Shown here piece by piece: positions 26,569 to 36,079 of a stretch of DNA of 64,000 nucleotides. A program made the position numbers and the translations under genes. Origin of the DNA: JACPNO01 sp963825405. GTDB taxonomy: Bacteria > Acidobacteriota > Terriglobia > Bryobacterales > Bryobacteraceae. The stretch is taken from positions 1 to 64,000 of the forward strand of contig CAWGTB010000016.1 in NCBI GenBank assembly GCA_963825405.1. Direction: 5' to 3'. The notes under the pieces were generated by a model. It ran no database searches and was not told where the DNA came from. It saw only the letters and a list, made by a program, of their open reading frames with translations. Each line of letters begins with the position of its first letter. The stretch's first letter is position 1.

Positions 26569-27352
26569 ATGTTTTCCACAGATCGAACAGCGCATTCGCG
26601 AGCGCGAGCCGATCTCGCTATTTCTGGATTTTGATGGAACGCTCGCGCCCATTGTGCCGGACCCGGCAGACGCGCAGATCGGTGCGAATGTGCGCCGGGC
26701 GCTCGACCGGCTTTCCCGGCGGCGCAACCTGAACGTCACGGTGATCAGCGGGCGGGCGCTGGGCGACCTGCAAGCGCGCATCAATTTGCCGTATGTCATC
26801 TACGCCGGCAATCATGGCTTCGAAATCAAAGGGCCAGGGCTGCGGTTCATGCATCCCACCGCCGGAGCCCTGCGCCCGGAGTTGCAGGATCTTTGCAGCC
26901 GGCTGGCCGACAGCCTGGGAAGTATCGGCGGCGTGCATGTGGAAAACAAATCGCTGACGGCTAGCGTGCATTACCGCCAGGCCGACCCTCACGATGTCCC
27001 CAGGGTTGAGGAAATCGTGCTGACCGGCGTGCAGAACCACATCGCACGATTTCGCGTGAGCGCGGGCCAGCAGGTTCTCGAAATTCTACCGCTTGCCGAC
27101 TGGAACAAAGGCATCGCGGTGAACTGGATCCATGATCAACTGGGCGGCCATCCACCGCTCACCGTTTACATGGGCGACGATAGCACCGATGAAGCCGCCT
27201 TCCGGGTGCTGGCAGGGGAGATCACGGTGAAGGTCGGCGCGCTCGATCCCACCAGCGCGCAATTTCACGCGCAGGGTCCGGCCGAGGTTTTCGAATTTCT
27301 AGTGTGGCTGGAATCCGTTGCCTATGCCCGTTCCAAGGTCGCAACCCCCTAA
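26537..27352 (+). CDS. otsB: Trehalose-6-phosphate phosphatase (HAD)
   Basis: A 271-residue HAD phosphatase. Motif I is LFLDFDGTLAPIV (nucleophile Asp31, acid Asp33), motif II is the Ser in NVTVISGRAL, and motif IV is YMGDDSTDEAAFRVL. YAGNHGFEIKGPG and SVHYRQADP are trehalose-phosphatase signatures of the cap region. It removes phosphate from trehalose-6-phosphate made by OtsA. The 32-bp overlap with otsA and the 6-bp gap to the DUF5752 gene show one operon. Confidence 0.9.
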   Translation: MIKQQLQPLAECFPQIEQRIREREPISLFLDFDGTLAPIVPDPADAQIGANVRRALDRLSRRRNLNVTVISGRALGDLQARINLPYVIYAGNHGFEIKGPGLRFMHPTAGALRPELQDLCSRLADSLGSIGGVHVENKSLTASVHYRQADPHDVPRVEEIVLTGVQNHIARFRVSAGQQVLEILPLADWNKGIAVNWIHDQLGGHPPLTVYMGDDSTDEAAFRVLAGEITVKVGALDPTSAQFHAQGPAEVFEFLVWLESVAYARSKVATP

Positions 27353-27358
27353 AACTAT

Positions 27359-28012
27359 ATGCCCGCCAACGATCCCTTCGTCTTCTTTACCGAGCGCCGC
27401 CTGGTGGTTCTGACGGGACGAAAAGCCAGCAATCTCTGCCAGCTCTTGCAGCACCTTGGTGAGGTATCAGGCGCATCGGTTTTCTATCACACCCACTATC
27501 TTTTCCTGACTCACCATTTCGAGAAGCCACGTTTTTATAACGATTTTGCCAATTGGGTTTCGAGCGCGCTGCAGGAAGAGGGGCTGGCGGAGCGGCTGGC
27601 CGCGATCGACCTGCTCAGCATGACGTCGATCCGGGAGGTGCGCGAGGCGATGCTACCGGCCATCCGCCAGCGCGTCAATGAGGCGCGCGGCATACAGCGC
27701 GAATGCCCGCCGGGCAGCGAATTTCACTTTTGCGAAGCCAAGAGCTTCATCATGCCCACAGGGGTGGTGGCGCAGGATGCGGCCGAGTTTTTCGAGCAGG
27801 TCGGGCGGGTGTCGAACGCCTGTGTGCATTTCCACTTCTTCGAATCGCGATTGCGCCTGGAACAGCCGACCAACGATTTCTCCCAATGGTTGAAAGGCCT
27901 GGGCGAGACGCGCCTGGCCAAAAAAATCGACAAGCTGGACCCCTATGTCATGACGCTCGACGGATTGAAGAGCGAGATCGTCAAGCTGGGGCGGAAATTC
28001 CGGAGAAAATAA
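27359..28012 (+). CDS. DUF5752 family protein
   Basis: A 217-residue soluble protein with FVFFTERRLVVLTGRKASNL, VFYHTHYLFLTHHFEKPRFY, FANWVSSALQEEGLAERLAA, then a second similar half with FHFCEAKSFIMPTGVVAQDA, VHFHFFESRLRLEQPTNDFS and QWLKGLGETRLAKKIDKLDP. The two halves look like an internal duplication of a His/Phe-rich domain. DUF5752 proteins are, as I recall, found beside TreT-type trehalose synthases; their role is unknown. Here the gene sits between otsB and treT with gaps of 6 bp and 1 bp, so involvement in trehalose synthesis or its control is a fair inference. Confidence 0.75.
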   Translation: MPANDPFVFFTERRLVVLTGRKASNLCQLLQHLGEVSGASVFYHTHYLFLTHHFEKPRFYNDFANWVSSALQEEGLAERLAAIDLLSMTSIREVREAMLPAIRQRVNEARGIQRECPPGSEFHFCEAKSFIMPTGVVAQDAAEFFEQVGRVSNACVHFHFFESRLRLEQPTNDFSQWLKGLGETRLAKKIDKLDPYVMTLDGLKSEIVKLGRKFRRK

Positions 28013-28013
28013 C

Positions 28014-29243
28014 ATGCCGGCAATGCTTGCGGATTATCAGGAGATCGTTGGGGAAGGCGTGATCGATGAATTGCGCGTGGTGGCGGACCGCGTGCGCGGC
28101 CGCAGCATGCAGCATATTAACTCGACGTCGGTCGGCGGTGGCGTGGCAGAGATTCTCACTCGCCTGGTCCCGCTGATGAATGAGCTGGGTGTGCAGGCGA
28201 GTTGGGACGTCATCAAGGGCGATCAGGCGTTCTTCAATGTCACCAAGGCGTTTCACAACGCCCTGCACGGCAAGCAAGAAGAAATCACCGACAACATGTT
28301 GGATATCTTTCGTGCCACGACCGAAGCCAACCTGCGCGACGTGAGCATCACCGGCGACGTGGTCCTGATTCACGATCCGCAGCCGGCCGGATTGATTCGG
28401 AAAAAGCGGGACGTGGGGCGGCACTGGGTCTGGCGATGTCATATCGATGTGTCCACACCTCAGGCCGACGTCTGGAATTTTCTGCGGCCTTATGTCGACC
28501 AATACGGAGGCGCCATCTTCTCCATGCCGGATTTCGCGCAGCAACTCTCGGTGCCGCAGTTCCGCATTGCGCCCTCCATCGACCCGCTGAGCGACAAGAA
28601 TCGCGAGCTGGATAAAGCCACGGTTTTACAAGTTCTCGAAAAGTATCACATCGATCCGGACCGCCCCATCCTGACGCAGGTGTCCCGTTTCGACCGCCTG
28701 AAAGATCCGGTGGGCGTGATCGCGGCTTACCGTATTGTCAAGAAGCGCCAGGACTGCCAATTGGTTCTGGCGGGCGGCGGAGCGCCGGACGATCCCGAAG
28801 GCGAAGCCGTGCTCAGCGAAGTGCGGGAGGCCGCGGCCAACGATCCGGATATTCATGTGCTGCTGCTGCCGCCGTTCAGCGATCTGGAAATCAACGCGCT
28901 GGTACGCGGGTCGACGGTAGTGCTGCAAAAATCCATTCGCGAAGGCTTTGGACTCACCGTGAGCGAGGCGCTGTGGAAGCGGAAACCCGTTATCGGCGGC
29001 GCTGTGGGCGGCATCAAGCTGCAAATCATCGACGGCGTCACCGGCTTTCTGGTTCATTCGCCCGAAGGCGCCGCCACGCGGATCGCGGAGTTGCTGCGGG
29101 ACCGCAGGCTGCGGGACCGCATCGGCGAGAATGGCTACCAGCATGTCAAGCAGAACTTCCTCGTCACCCGACATGTGAAGGACTACATTTTGATCATGCT
29201 GGCACTCGATCATCCGGGCGAGAGTGTGGTTCAATTGAACTGA
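28014..29243 (+). CDS. treT: Trehalose glycosyltransferring synthase (GT4)
   Basis: A 409-residue GT-B glycosyltransferase. The N-terminal region (MQHINSTSVGGGVAEILTRL, then VQASWDVIKGDQAFFNVTKA and FHNALHG) is characteristic of TreT. The GT4 domain shows LTQVSRFDRLKDPVGVIAAY, VLAGGGAPDDPEGEAVL and the donor-site helix STVVLQKSIREGFGLTVSEA. TreT makes trehalose in one step from a nucleotide-glucose and glucose, reversibly. Its stop is followed 15 bp later by the TTG of the acetyltransferase gene. Having treT in the same operon as otsAB gives two independent trehalose routes. Confidence 0.85.
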   Translation: MPAMLADYQEIVGEGVIDELRVVADRVRGRSMQHINSTSVGGGVAEILTRLVPLMNELGVQASWDVIKGDQAFFNVTKAFHNALHGKQEEITDNMLDIFRATTEANLRDVSITGDVVLIHDPQPAGLIRKKRDVGRHWVWRCHIDVSTPQADVWNFLRPYVDQYGGAIFSMPDFAQQLSVPQFRIAPSIDPLSDKNRELDKATVLQVLEKYHIDPDRPILTQVSRFDRLKDPVGVIAAYRIVKKRQDCQLVLAGGGAPDDPEGEAVLSEVREAAANDPDIHVLLLPPFSDLEINALVRGSTVVLQKSIREGFGLTVSEALWKRKPVIGGAVGGIKLQIIDGVTGFLVHSPEGAATRIAELLRDRRLRDRIGENGYQHVKQNFLVTRHVKDYILIMLALDHPGESVVQLN

Positions 29244-29258
29244 AAGCTCGACGGCCGA

Positions 29259-30464
29259 TTGCGGGAAACGCCAAAAACAAAATACGAGTATTCCGTTTAC
29301 ACTTCGATCCATGAGATAGACGCGGATGAGTGGGCGCAGTTGTGCGGCAGCTTCGACTCCCTGCCGTTCATGAGCTTAGGTTTCCTCAGCGTGTTCGAGA
29401 ACACGATGCGGGAAACCCATCGCCTCTGGTATGTGATTGTGCGCGACGAAACCGGTCGGGCTTTGGGGTGCGCCTGCCTCTCGCAGGTTCCGATCGACCT
29501 TCTGGTGATCGGCGGCGACCGGGTCAGAGCCGCGGTGCGCGCCATCCGGAAAGCGGTTCCCTCTTTTCTCCATGTCGACGTTCTGATGTGCGGACTGCCA
29601 TTCTCCGCCGGCCTGAAGCACTTGTTTTGGCTTCCGGAAGCGGATGGCGCGGCGGTGCTAAGCACAATCGATGCGGCAATGCACGCCATCGCGAGGCGCG
29701 AGCGAATTCGTTTTCTGGTGTACAAGGAGCTGGGCGCGCCGGATCGCAAAGTCATGAATGGACTGCTGCGCCTTGGCTACGTGGCCGGCGAGAGCCTACC
29801 CCGCAATCTGTTTCGCGCCGATTTCGCAACTTTCGAAGAATACTGCGGCGCGCTGAAGTCGCATTATCGAAAAGTAATTCGCAGTTCGGAGCGCAAGTTC
29901 CAAAGCGGCGGCTATGTGGTGGAGCGGTTGACGGATTCGGAATCGATCGCGACCGCCTACACCAATACCGTGCATCAGCTTTATGCAGCCAAGGCCGGCA
30001 ACGCTGCCTACCGCCTGGAAGTGCTCCCGGCCGGATTCTTTCGAGAACTGGCGGCTGAGCTGGAAGGCGCGGTTTCGCTGACCTGCGTGTACCAGGCTGA
30101 CGAAATCGTGGCCTTCAACTGGGCCTTGCACACGTCCAAAGATTATTACTGCCTGTTTTGCGGCGTGAACGAAGAGCGGAACCGCAGCGGCGATCTGTAC
30201 TTCAACCTGGTGTACAAGGAAATGGATCACGCGCTTCGGCATGGCGCGCGCGACATTCACTGCGGCCAGACGGCGGACGCCTTTAAAGCCCGCCTGGGAT
30301 GCGTGACCACGCCACTCTATGTTTACGTCAAAGGCCTCGGGTTGGTGCGCTCGCAGTTGATCTCGCGAGGCTCGGCGTTCCTGTTCGGCAAGAAACCGGA
30401 CCCGCCTACTTTTCAGGTGTTACGGTCGAGCGCGGATTCGGTCGACAGTGTGCCCAGAGTGTAA
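29259..30464 (+). CDS. GNAT/FemAB-like (BioF2-type) acyltransferase
   Basis: A 401-residue protein in a frame that opens with TTG 29259; no ATG fits better. It has the double-GNAT architecture of FemAB/CelD (Acetyltransf_6) proteins: WAQLCGSFDSLPFMSLGFLS at the start, then NLFRADFATFEEYCGALKSH, VIRSSERKFQSGGYVVE and the second acetyl-CoA-type fold with YQADEIVAFNWALHTSKDYY and ERNRSGDLYFNLVYKEMDHA. Relatives build exopolysaccharides or peptidoglycan cross-bridges in the cytoplasm. It follows treT by 15 bp and may be part of the trehalose operon, which would suggest an acylated trehalose or glycolipid product; this is speculative. Confidence 0.65.
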   Translation: MRETPKTKYEYSVYTSIHEIDADEWAQLCGSFDSLPFMSLGFLSVFENTMRETHRLWYVIVRDETGRALGCACLSQVPIDLLVIGGDRVRAAVRAIRKAVPSFLHVDVLMCGLPFSAGLKHLFWLPEADGAAVLSTIDAAMHAIARRERIRFLVYKELGAPDRKVMNGLLRLGYVAGESLPRNLFRADFATFEEYCGALKSHYRKVIRSSERKFQSGGYVVERLTDSESIATAYTNTVHQLYAAKAGNAAYRLEVLPAGFFRELAAELEGAVSLTCVYQADEIVAFNWALHTSKDYYCLFCGVNEERNRSGDLYFNLVYKEMDHALRHGARDIHCGQTADAFKARLGCVTTPLYVYVKGLGLVRSQLISRGSAFLFGKKPDPPTFQVLRSSADSVDSVPRV

Positions 30465-30474
30465 GCTGTAGGGC

Positions 30475-31546
30475 ATGACGGACGCCCGCCGCAGAATCAT
30501 CCTGCTAGTTTCTTTTGCCGCCATCTTTAGTTTGGGATACCGCTTTGCCGCCGCCCAGGGCAGGCCGGGACGCGTGCGGGCGCTGCTCACTGAGGAGGGC
30601 CAGCACGTAGTATTCGATCGCATCACCTGGCAGATGCGCGAACTGACCAAGCGCCTGCCGCTCGATCAGCCATGGCCCGCTGGTCCGGAGTTGCAGGCCG
30701 CTCTCACCCGCTACGGCTTGCAGGATGCCGCACCGGAGAAAGCTATTCCCGTCCCTGCCGAGATCGAGCGCGATGTCTACCTGGTGGGGCAGGACCACGT
30801 GAGCAATCTCACTTACATGATCGATTGCGGCGAAGAAGGCGTGGCCATCATCGATCCTACTTATGCATCCGAATTCGAGCGAACCATCGACAATGTCGAA
30901 AAGTGCGGCTTCCCACGCGCGAAAATTCGTTGGGTGCTCAACACCCATTGCCACGTGGACCACGCCCAGGCCGACAGCAAATTCCGTACGTTGGGCGCAC
31001 AGATTCTGGTGCCCGAGTACGATGCCGACGCCGTGGAAAAAGGCACGCGCGTGACAGCGTACTACCTGGTGCCGGGCGAGACCAGCTTTCCGAAATCTAA
31101 GGTCGACCGTCGTCTTTCCGATGGCGAGGAACTGCAACTGGGCAACAAGCTGCTGCACGTGATTCACAACCCGGGACACACGCCGGGATCGGCTTCGTTT
31201 CGTGCTGCAAGTGGGAGACAAGAATTTGCTTTTCTCGGGCGACACGGTGCTTTACGACAATCGCCTCGGATGGCAGGGGAATCCGTACGCGGACAACCAG
31301 CGCTATTTGAGTTCGCTGCAGAAACTGGCGGCGTTCAACTTAGCGGCGCCGCGTTTTCAGTGGGATGTTCTGCTACCGGGGCACGGGGCGATCGCGATGG
31401 ACAAAGCTTATATGGACGTAGAAAAAGGAAGGGACACCGTTGCATCCGACCTGGCTTCGGGCCGCGAGATACAAGGTGTCCCTTACTCTACTGCTGCTTA
31501 CCGGAAGCTCATGTTCGGGCGGCCTCCGGTTGCAGTTACTAAGTGA
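30475..31546 (+). CDS. Exported metallo-beta-lactamase-fold hydrolase (one frameshift)
   Basis: An N-terminal signal peptide (RRIILLVSFAAIFSLGYRFA) is followed by an MBL domain. The zinc motif is NTHCHVDHAQ, the strand-end GHTPGSASF supplies the next ligand, SGDTVLYDN gives the bridging Asp and PGHGAIAMD the last His. An extra T in TCGTTTCG (about 31199) breaks the frame. Removing it joins HTPGSASF to VLQVGDKNLLFSGDT and yields about 356 residues ending at 31544-31546. The layout resembles subclass B3 beta-lactamase relatives; activity on beta-lactams is not implied. The next gene is convergent 3 bp away. Confidence 0.8.
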
Positions 31547-31549
31547 GCG

Positions 31550-32438
31550 CTAGTTACGCGCCATGTGTACTTTGGGTGTGGACAAGTAACCGGTAACCTG
31601 CCCCTTCGTTACTTCGTTGACCACGATTTCATAGGGCTGGCGAGCCTTGGCGAGATAGAACTGCACGGGTTCGTTGACAGTCTTGTCCCTCTTCTCGACT
31701 TGCTTGTCGTCGGCCTGTACTTCGAGCGTGTACTTGCTGCGCTTGGGATCGGTCCTCTTCAGCACCAGTTGGATATCGCCCACTTTCTGTGGAGACTTGC
31801 TTCTATCCAGCGTGAATTCAAAATAGTTCCGCTCGCCGAGAGCGCGCAACGCGGCTAGCTCGGTCGCGTTGGTAGCGATCTTGCCGCTCATCACGCCCAT
31901 GTCGCCGGTCATGCTTTTCAAATCGGAAACGGTCTGCTTCAAGTCAGTGGCTGTCTGGTTGGCTTGTGTCGTTGTGGTGTCGATCTGCGTTTTCGCCGCG
32001 GCCACTTCCTGGCTCACGCCGCTAATCTTTTCGTGAGCGCTGGTGGCACTCTGCTTCACTTCGGTCAACTCGCCGTCGATGAGCTGCTGGGCTTTCTGCT
32101 GGTCCTCGGCCACTTTGGCGGCGACTTGCTTAGTCAGCCTGCGGGCTTCGTTTCGCACCTTGCCGGCGGATTCGCTAGCTTCCGACTTGGCTGCTTCGAG
32201 ATCCGCGCGCAAACCTTTCACGGTCTCGCTCTCGGTGGCGGCACTCGCCGCCGCGGCCGTGTTCATTTGCGTCACATCGGCGCGCGTCGCCGCAAGGTCC
32301 GTCGACAGGTTGCTTACGCGCACCAACAAATATCCGTTGGCGACTGCCAGCACCACCATGATCGCAATGGCGACCGCCATGGGCGTCTTCCAGGAACTGC
32401 TCGTTATTCGTTTTCGAAAAATCTGAACTATCGTTCAT
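31550..32438 (-). CDS. Membrane-anchored coiled-coil protein (probable frameshift at N-terminus)
   Basis: The longest single frame starts at 32380 (MAVAIAIMVVLAVANGYLLV), but a better start is ATG 32438 with the ribosome site GGGAGGTG 6 bases upstream. That start reads MNDSSDFSKTNNEQFLE before a one-base shift in the GCCC run near 32383. The joined protein is about 295 residues: a short cytoplasmic tail, one membrane helix, about 130 residues of Ala/Lys/Glu/Thr-rich coiled coil, and a C-terminal beta domain (YFEFTLDRSKSPQKVGDIQL, then VQFYLAKARQPYEIVVNEVT). It is probably an inner-membrane protein with a periplasmic stalk. Function unknown. Confidence 0.7.
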
Positions 32439-32581
32439 GCAACACCTCCCGTGCGGTTTACTGGATTGCAATTGAACTGCCACAGGCGATCTCGATGTAC
32501 CACAAGACGTTAGCGGCGACTGTTCCAAGATTGACGTAAGAATTACACGGCGTAACTACCGGAGTAAGGGAAAGTGCTACG

Positions 32582-33175
32582 ATGCCCGTCATGCATCGAA
32601 TACTGTTGTTTGTCATGGCGGCGTGCTTCGCCGTTGCGCAACAAAAACCGGCGACTACGATTTTGATTGCCTATCATTCGCAGAGCGGAAATACGGAGAC
32701 ATTTGCCAAAGCCGTGCGCGATGGCGCGGCATCGGTGGCCGGCATCGAAGTGCAATTGCGAAAAGCCGGCGAAGTTACCGATGCCGAGATCCTGAAAGCC
32801 GACGGCGTGTTGCTCGGCACGCCGGTTCACTGGGCCAACATCTCGACGGAGGCCAAGCGCTTTCTGGATCACACCGGCGACGTGCTGTGGAAAGCCAAGA
32901 CTAACGGCGATGGCAAAACGGCCGGAGCGTTCTGCACCGCAGGCAGCATTGCCAATGGCAAGGAGATGGCGCGCCTGGCGATTATCTCGGCGTTTCTGGC
33001 GATGCGTTTTGTGATCGTGGGCGGTATCGACACGAATGGTTTTGGCACTATGGGCGCGCAGGCAACGACGGGGCCGGCGGATCCGGGTCTGAGCGAAAAG
33101 GAATTGGATGAGGCGCGGAAGTATGGGGAGCGTTTCGCGAAGTTGACGCGGCAGTTGCGGAGCGGGACGCAATAA
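32582..33175 (+). CDS. Exported flavodoxin/WrbA-like protein
   Basis: A 197-residue protein with a signal peptide (MHRILLFVMAACFAVAQQ) ahead of a flavodoxin fold. IAYHSQSGNTETFAKAV is the FMN phosphate loop, GVLLGTPVHWANISTEAKRF and GAFCTAGSIANGKEMARL are the isoalloxazine loops. The pattern is that of NAD(P)H:quinone oxidoreductases of the WrbA type. Export is unusual, since flavodoxins load FMN in the cytoplasm and the signal here is Sec-like with no RR pair. It could be a lipid-anchored or periplasmic quinone reductase, or the signal may be misread. Confidence 0.75.
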   Translation: MPVMHRILLFVMAACFAVAQQKPATTILIAYHSQSGNTETFAKAVRDGAASVAGIEVQLRKAGEVTDAEILKADGVLLGTPVHWANISTEAKRFLDHTGDVLWKAKTNGDGKTAGAFCTAGSIANGKEMARLAIISAFLAMRFVIVGGIDTNGFGTMGAQATTGPADPGLSEKELDEARKYGERFAKLTRQLRSGTQ

Positions 33176-33179
33176 GGAA

Positions 33180-33710
33180 GTGTCGACGATAAAGCTGATC
33201 ATCTGCCTCCCACTAGTAATAGCCGTTGTGCTGCTGGTTTTCGTCAACGGAGTAATGCTACTAATCTCTCCGTCTCGATGGTGCTCGATGCTGGCATGGA
33301 TTAGATTGCAAGGAACGATCACGCGCAGTCGCTTATTCAGGTTGGGTCGGCGAGTTGCCACTTCGGCTGTTCGGCGCAGAGATTGTCGCAGCGATCTTGT
33401 GGGTGGGTTATGAGTTTCTTGGACGCCCCAAGTCGGATGCGTTTTGGAATCTGGACGTTCCATCCATGATCTTGCGCTTGTTCCTTTGCCTCGGCTTGGG
33501 AATAACGGGCGCCCTCAGGGTGCTGAAACCGCGGATGTTCGACCAATATTGGGAACCGAGGCTGGCGGAGTTCAGACCTAAGACCGGAGGAGAACGACAA
33601 GGCGTCCGGAACCATGTGCCGATCTCGTTCTTCATTTACCTTATTAGTGTCCTGGGGCTGATCGCTGTTGCCTTGGCAGGCTTTCTCAGCTGGGCGCGCT
33701 CTTTCGCTGA
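33180..33710 (+). CDS. Small membrane protein of unknown function (frameshifted)
   Basis: Starting four bases after the flavodoxin stop, the first frame gives IKLIICLPLVIAVVLLVFVN, a membrane helix, then SPSRWCSMLAWIRLQGT. After a shift near 33325 the second frame gives LPLRLFGAEIVAAILWVGYE, FLGRPKSDAFWNLDVPSM, ILRLFLCLGLGITGALRVL and a last helix FFIYLISVLGLIAVALAGFL. A second shift near 33695 would end it at TGA 33708-33710; without that the frame runs into the next gene. About four membrane helices, no recognised family. Confidence 0.5.
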
Positions 33711-33750
33711 AAACACCGTTTTTCTGTTATCCTCATCATGGGTCCGCACC

Positions 33751-35076
33751 ATGATTCGCTTTACTCTGGCCATCGCGCTCCTCTCTAGCTCACTCGCCGC
33801 CGCTCCCACTTTTAGCAAAGACGTCGCGCCGATCTTCTATCCAACACTGCGCGGGATGCCATCACCCTAACGACATCGCGCCGATGTCCTTGCTGGATTA
33901 CAAATCCGCCCGCCCGTGGGCCAAATCTATTCGCGAAGCCGTGCTCACGCGCAAGATGCCGCCATGGTTTGCCGATCCGCACTATCGGCAGTTTCTCGAA
34001 CGACTCCCGCCTGTCCGACTCGCGAGATGGACACCATCAAAGCCTGGGTGGATGACGGCGCCAAAGAAGGCGACCCGAGCCTGCTGCCGGCCGCGCCGGT
34101 TTTCGTCGAAGGTTGGAGGCTCGGCAAGCCGGACATCATCGTCGACATCGGCAAGGATTTCGTGACCAGCCCCGGCAACGACGCCTACGAGCATTTCACC
34201 GTCCCCACCAATTTCACCGAAGGCAAGTGGATTCGCGCCGCGGAAATCAGGCCCGGCAATCGCAAGGTCGTGCATCACGTCCACGTCAGCCTGGTGGCGA
34301 ACGACGGGCGAGGCCGGCTCGACTTCGATCGAGAGCATGACTTCGCTGAACACGTTCCTGCTCCACGACGGCACGCTCACGCGCATTCGCCAGGATGCGC
34401 CGGTGGTCGATAATGCCTGCGCCGCCGAAGCGCAGAGCCTGCCGTATCTGACGGGCTTTCAGGAGGGCGCGCTGGCGTCGTTTCTGCCCGGCAAAGCGCC
34501 GGATGTTTTCCCGGATGGCTCGGCCAAGTGGATTCCGCCGGGCGCGAAATTCGAATTCGTCATTCACTACGCGCGGACTTCGGGCGCGCCGCAGACCGAT
34601 CGCACATCGTCGGACTCTGTACGTGGTTCCAGGGCCGCCGCCGACCGTGATGCGGCGCATGGATTTGCGCAATTTCTTCTTCCGCATTCCGCCGGGCGAA
34701 GCCAGCCACGAAGTGAAGCGCTGCTACACGTTCGAACGCGACAAGCTGCTGCTCTCGATCACGCCGCACATGCACTATCGCGGCAAGGATATCCGCTACG
34801 AGCTGGTGCGGCCCAACGGCAAGCGCGAAATTTTGCTGTTCGTGCCGAAGTACGACTTCAACTGGCAGTTGGTCTATCGCATGCAGAGATCCGGTGCGGG
34901 TGGAAAAAGGCAGCCGCATGATCGTCACGGCGCACTACGACAACAGCCCGAACAATCCCGCCAACCCCGATCCGGCGCAATCGATTCGCTGGGGCGACAA
35001 GAGCGAAGAAGAGATGATGACCAGCTGGATCGAATACTTCGACGCGGGCACGCTGATCGACTCGGCGCGAAAATAA
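33751..35076 (+). pseudogene. Exported c-type cytochrome fused to copper type II monooxygenase-like domain (about six frameshifts)
   Basis: Signal peptide MIRFTLAIALLSSSLAAA is followed by TFSKDVAPIFY. After removal of an extra C near 33840 the next residues are QHCAGCHHPNDIAPMSLLDY, restoring a heme site at 33848-33862. Blocks in alternating frames then read REMDTIKAWVDDGAKEGDPS, AYEHFTVPTNFTEGKWIRA, KVVHHVHVSLV, GAKFEFVIHYARTSGAPQTD, LLLSITPHMHYRGKDIRYEL and SRMIVTAHYDNSPNNPANPD. HHVH and HMHYRG resemble copper ligands of ascorbate-dependent monooxygenases (PHM/DBM type). Breaks lie near 33840, 33993, 34018, 34293, 34615 and 34885; the total length stays a multiple of three. The intact protein would be about 440 residues, periplasmic, and may oxidise an organic substrate. 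Confidence 0.7.
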
Positions 35077-35104
35077 CCCGCAGTTGTTGTATTTTAGAAC
35101 CACC

Positions 35105-36079
35105 ATGAAGTATCTTGTTTTCCTCTTTGCCATCCCCCTGCTGGCAAGTTCCACCCACATCTACGTCGCCAATAGCAACGGCGACAACATCACCATCATC
35201 GATCCGGCAACCGACCAGGTGTCGGGCGAGATCAAGGTGTCCCGCAACCCGCACGGCATTGTGCCCTCGCCCGACGGCAAGCGCTTCTATATTTCGAGCG
35301 AGGGCCAGGATGTGCTGGATGTCGTCGACCGCGCCACTTCAAAAGTGATCCGTAGCGTGCCGGTCGGGTCGCGTCCCAACAATGTGGCCATCACCCCCGA
35401 CGGCCGCCGCGTGTATGTCTGCATTCGCGACGAATCCTGGGTGGACATCGTCGATACAGCGTCGCTCGAAAAAGTGAAGAGTGTGCCGGTGGGGCGGTAT
35501 CCGCACAACGTGTATATGTCGCCCGACGGCAAGCGCATGATCGCGACATCCATGGGCGACAACAAGCTGACCGTGATCGATATCAAAACCGAGCAGCCGG
35601 AGTTCGAGATTCCCGTGGGCGGCGTGCCGCGGCCGCTGGTCATCGAGGCCGGACCCGACCACAACCCGCGCCGCCTGTTCGTGCAGCTTTCTGATCTGCA
35701 CGGTTTCGCGGTGGTCGATTACGCCGCGCGCAGAGTCGTGGAGACTGTGAGACTGCCCGAAGCCCCGAAAGGCGCGCGGCCGCTAATTCCAGCTACGTTC
35801 TCACACGGTATCGGCATCCCGCCCGACGGCAGGACGCTGTGGGTCACAAGCCATCTGGATAATTCCGTCTCGGTTTATACATTGCCCGAAATCAAATATA
35901 TTGGCACGACGCCTGTAGGCCGCGGGCCGGACTGGCTGGTCTTCACGCCGGATGGCCGGCGTTGCTATGTCTCGAACGCCGGATCGGATTCGGTCTCGGT
36001 GCTGGACGTGGCCACCCGCAAGGAATTGAGCCGGATTCCCGTGGGAAAAGTGCCCAAGCGGATTATTGCGGCCGATTGA
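35105..36079 (+). CDS. Exported YVTN-repeat beta-propeller protein
   Basis: The start at ATG 35105 gives a signal peptide (MKYLVFLFAIPLLASS) and a 324-residue protein. Repeats of about 40 residues follow the YVTN pattern, each with a PDGKR/PDGRR turn and a VYV or FYI strand: IYVANSNGDNITIIDPAT, VPSPDGKRFYISSEGQ, ITPDGRRVYVC, MSPDGKRMIATSM, FTPDGRRCYVSNAGSDSVSV. About seven blades are visible. Such propellers bind partners or form surface scaffolds in the periplasm; no enzyme activity is implied. It lies 28 bp after the cytochrome/monooxygenase gene, so they are likely cotranscribed. Confidence 0.8.
   Translation: MKYLVFLFAIPLLASSTHIYVANSNGDNITIIDPATDQVSGEIKVSRNPHGIVPSPDGKRFYISSEGQDVLDVVDRATSKVIRSVPVGSRPNNVAITPDGRRVYVCIRDESWVDIVDTASLEKVKSVPVGRYPHNVYMSPDGKRMIATSMGDNKLTVIDIKTEQPEFEIPVGGVPRPLVIEAGPDHNPRRLFVQLSDLHGFAVVDYAARRVVETVRLPEAPKGARPLIPATFSHGIGIPPDGRTLWVTSHLDNSVSVYTLPEIKYIGTTPVGRGPDWLVFTPDGRRCYVSNAGSDSVSVLDVATRKELSRIPVGKVPKRIIAAD

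Noticed and set aside
32616..33463. Minus-strand frame of about 300 codons over the flavodoxin and membrane protein
   Set aside because: Low-complexity basic composition, no start context, and antisense to better-supported genes.
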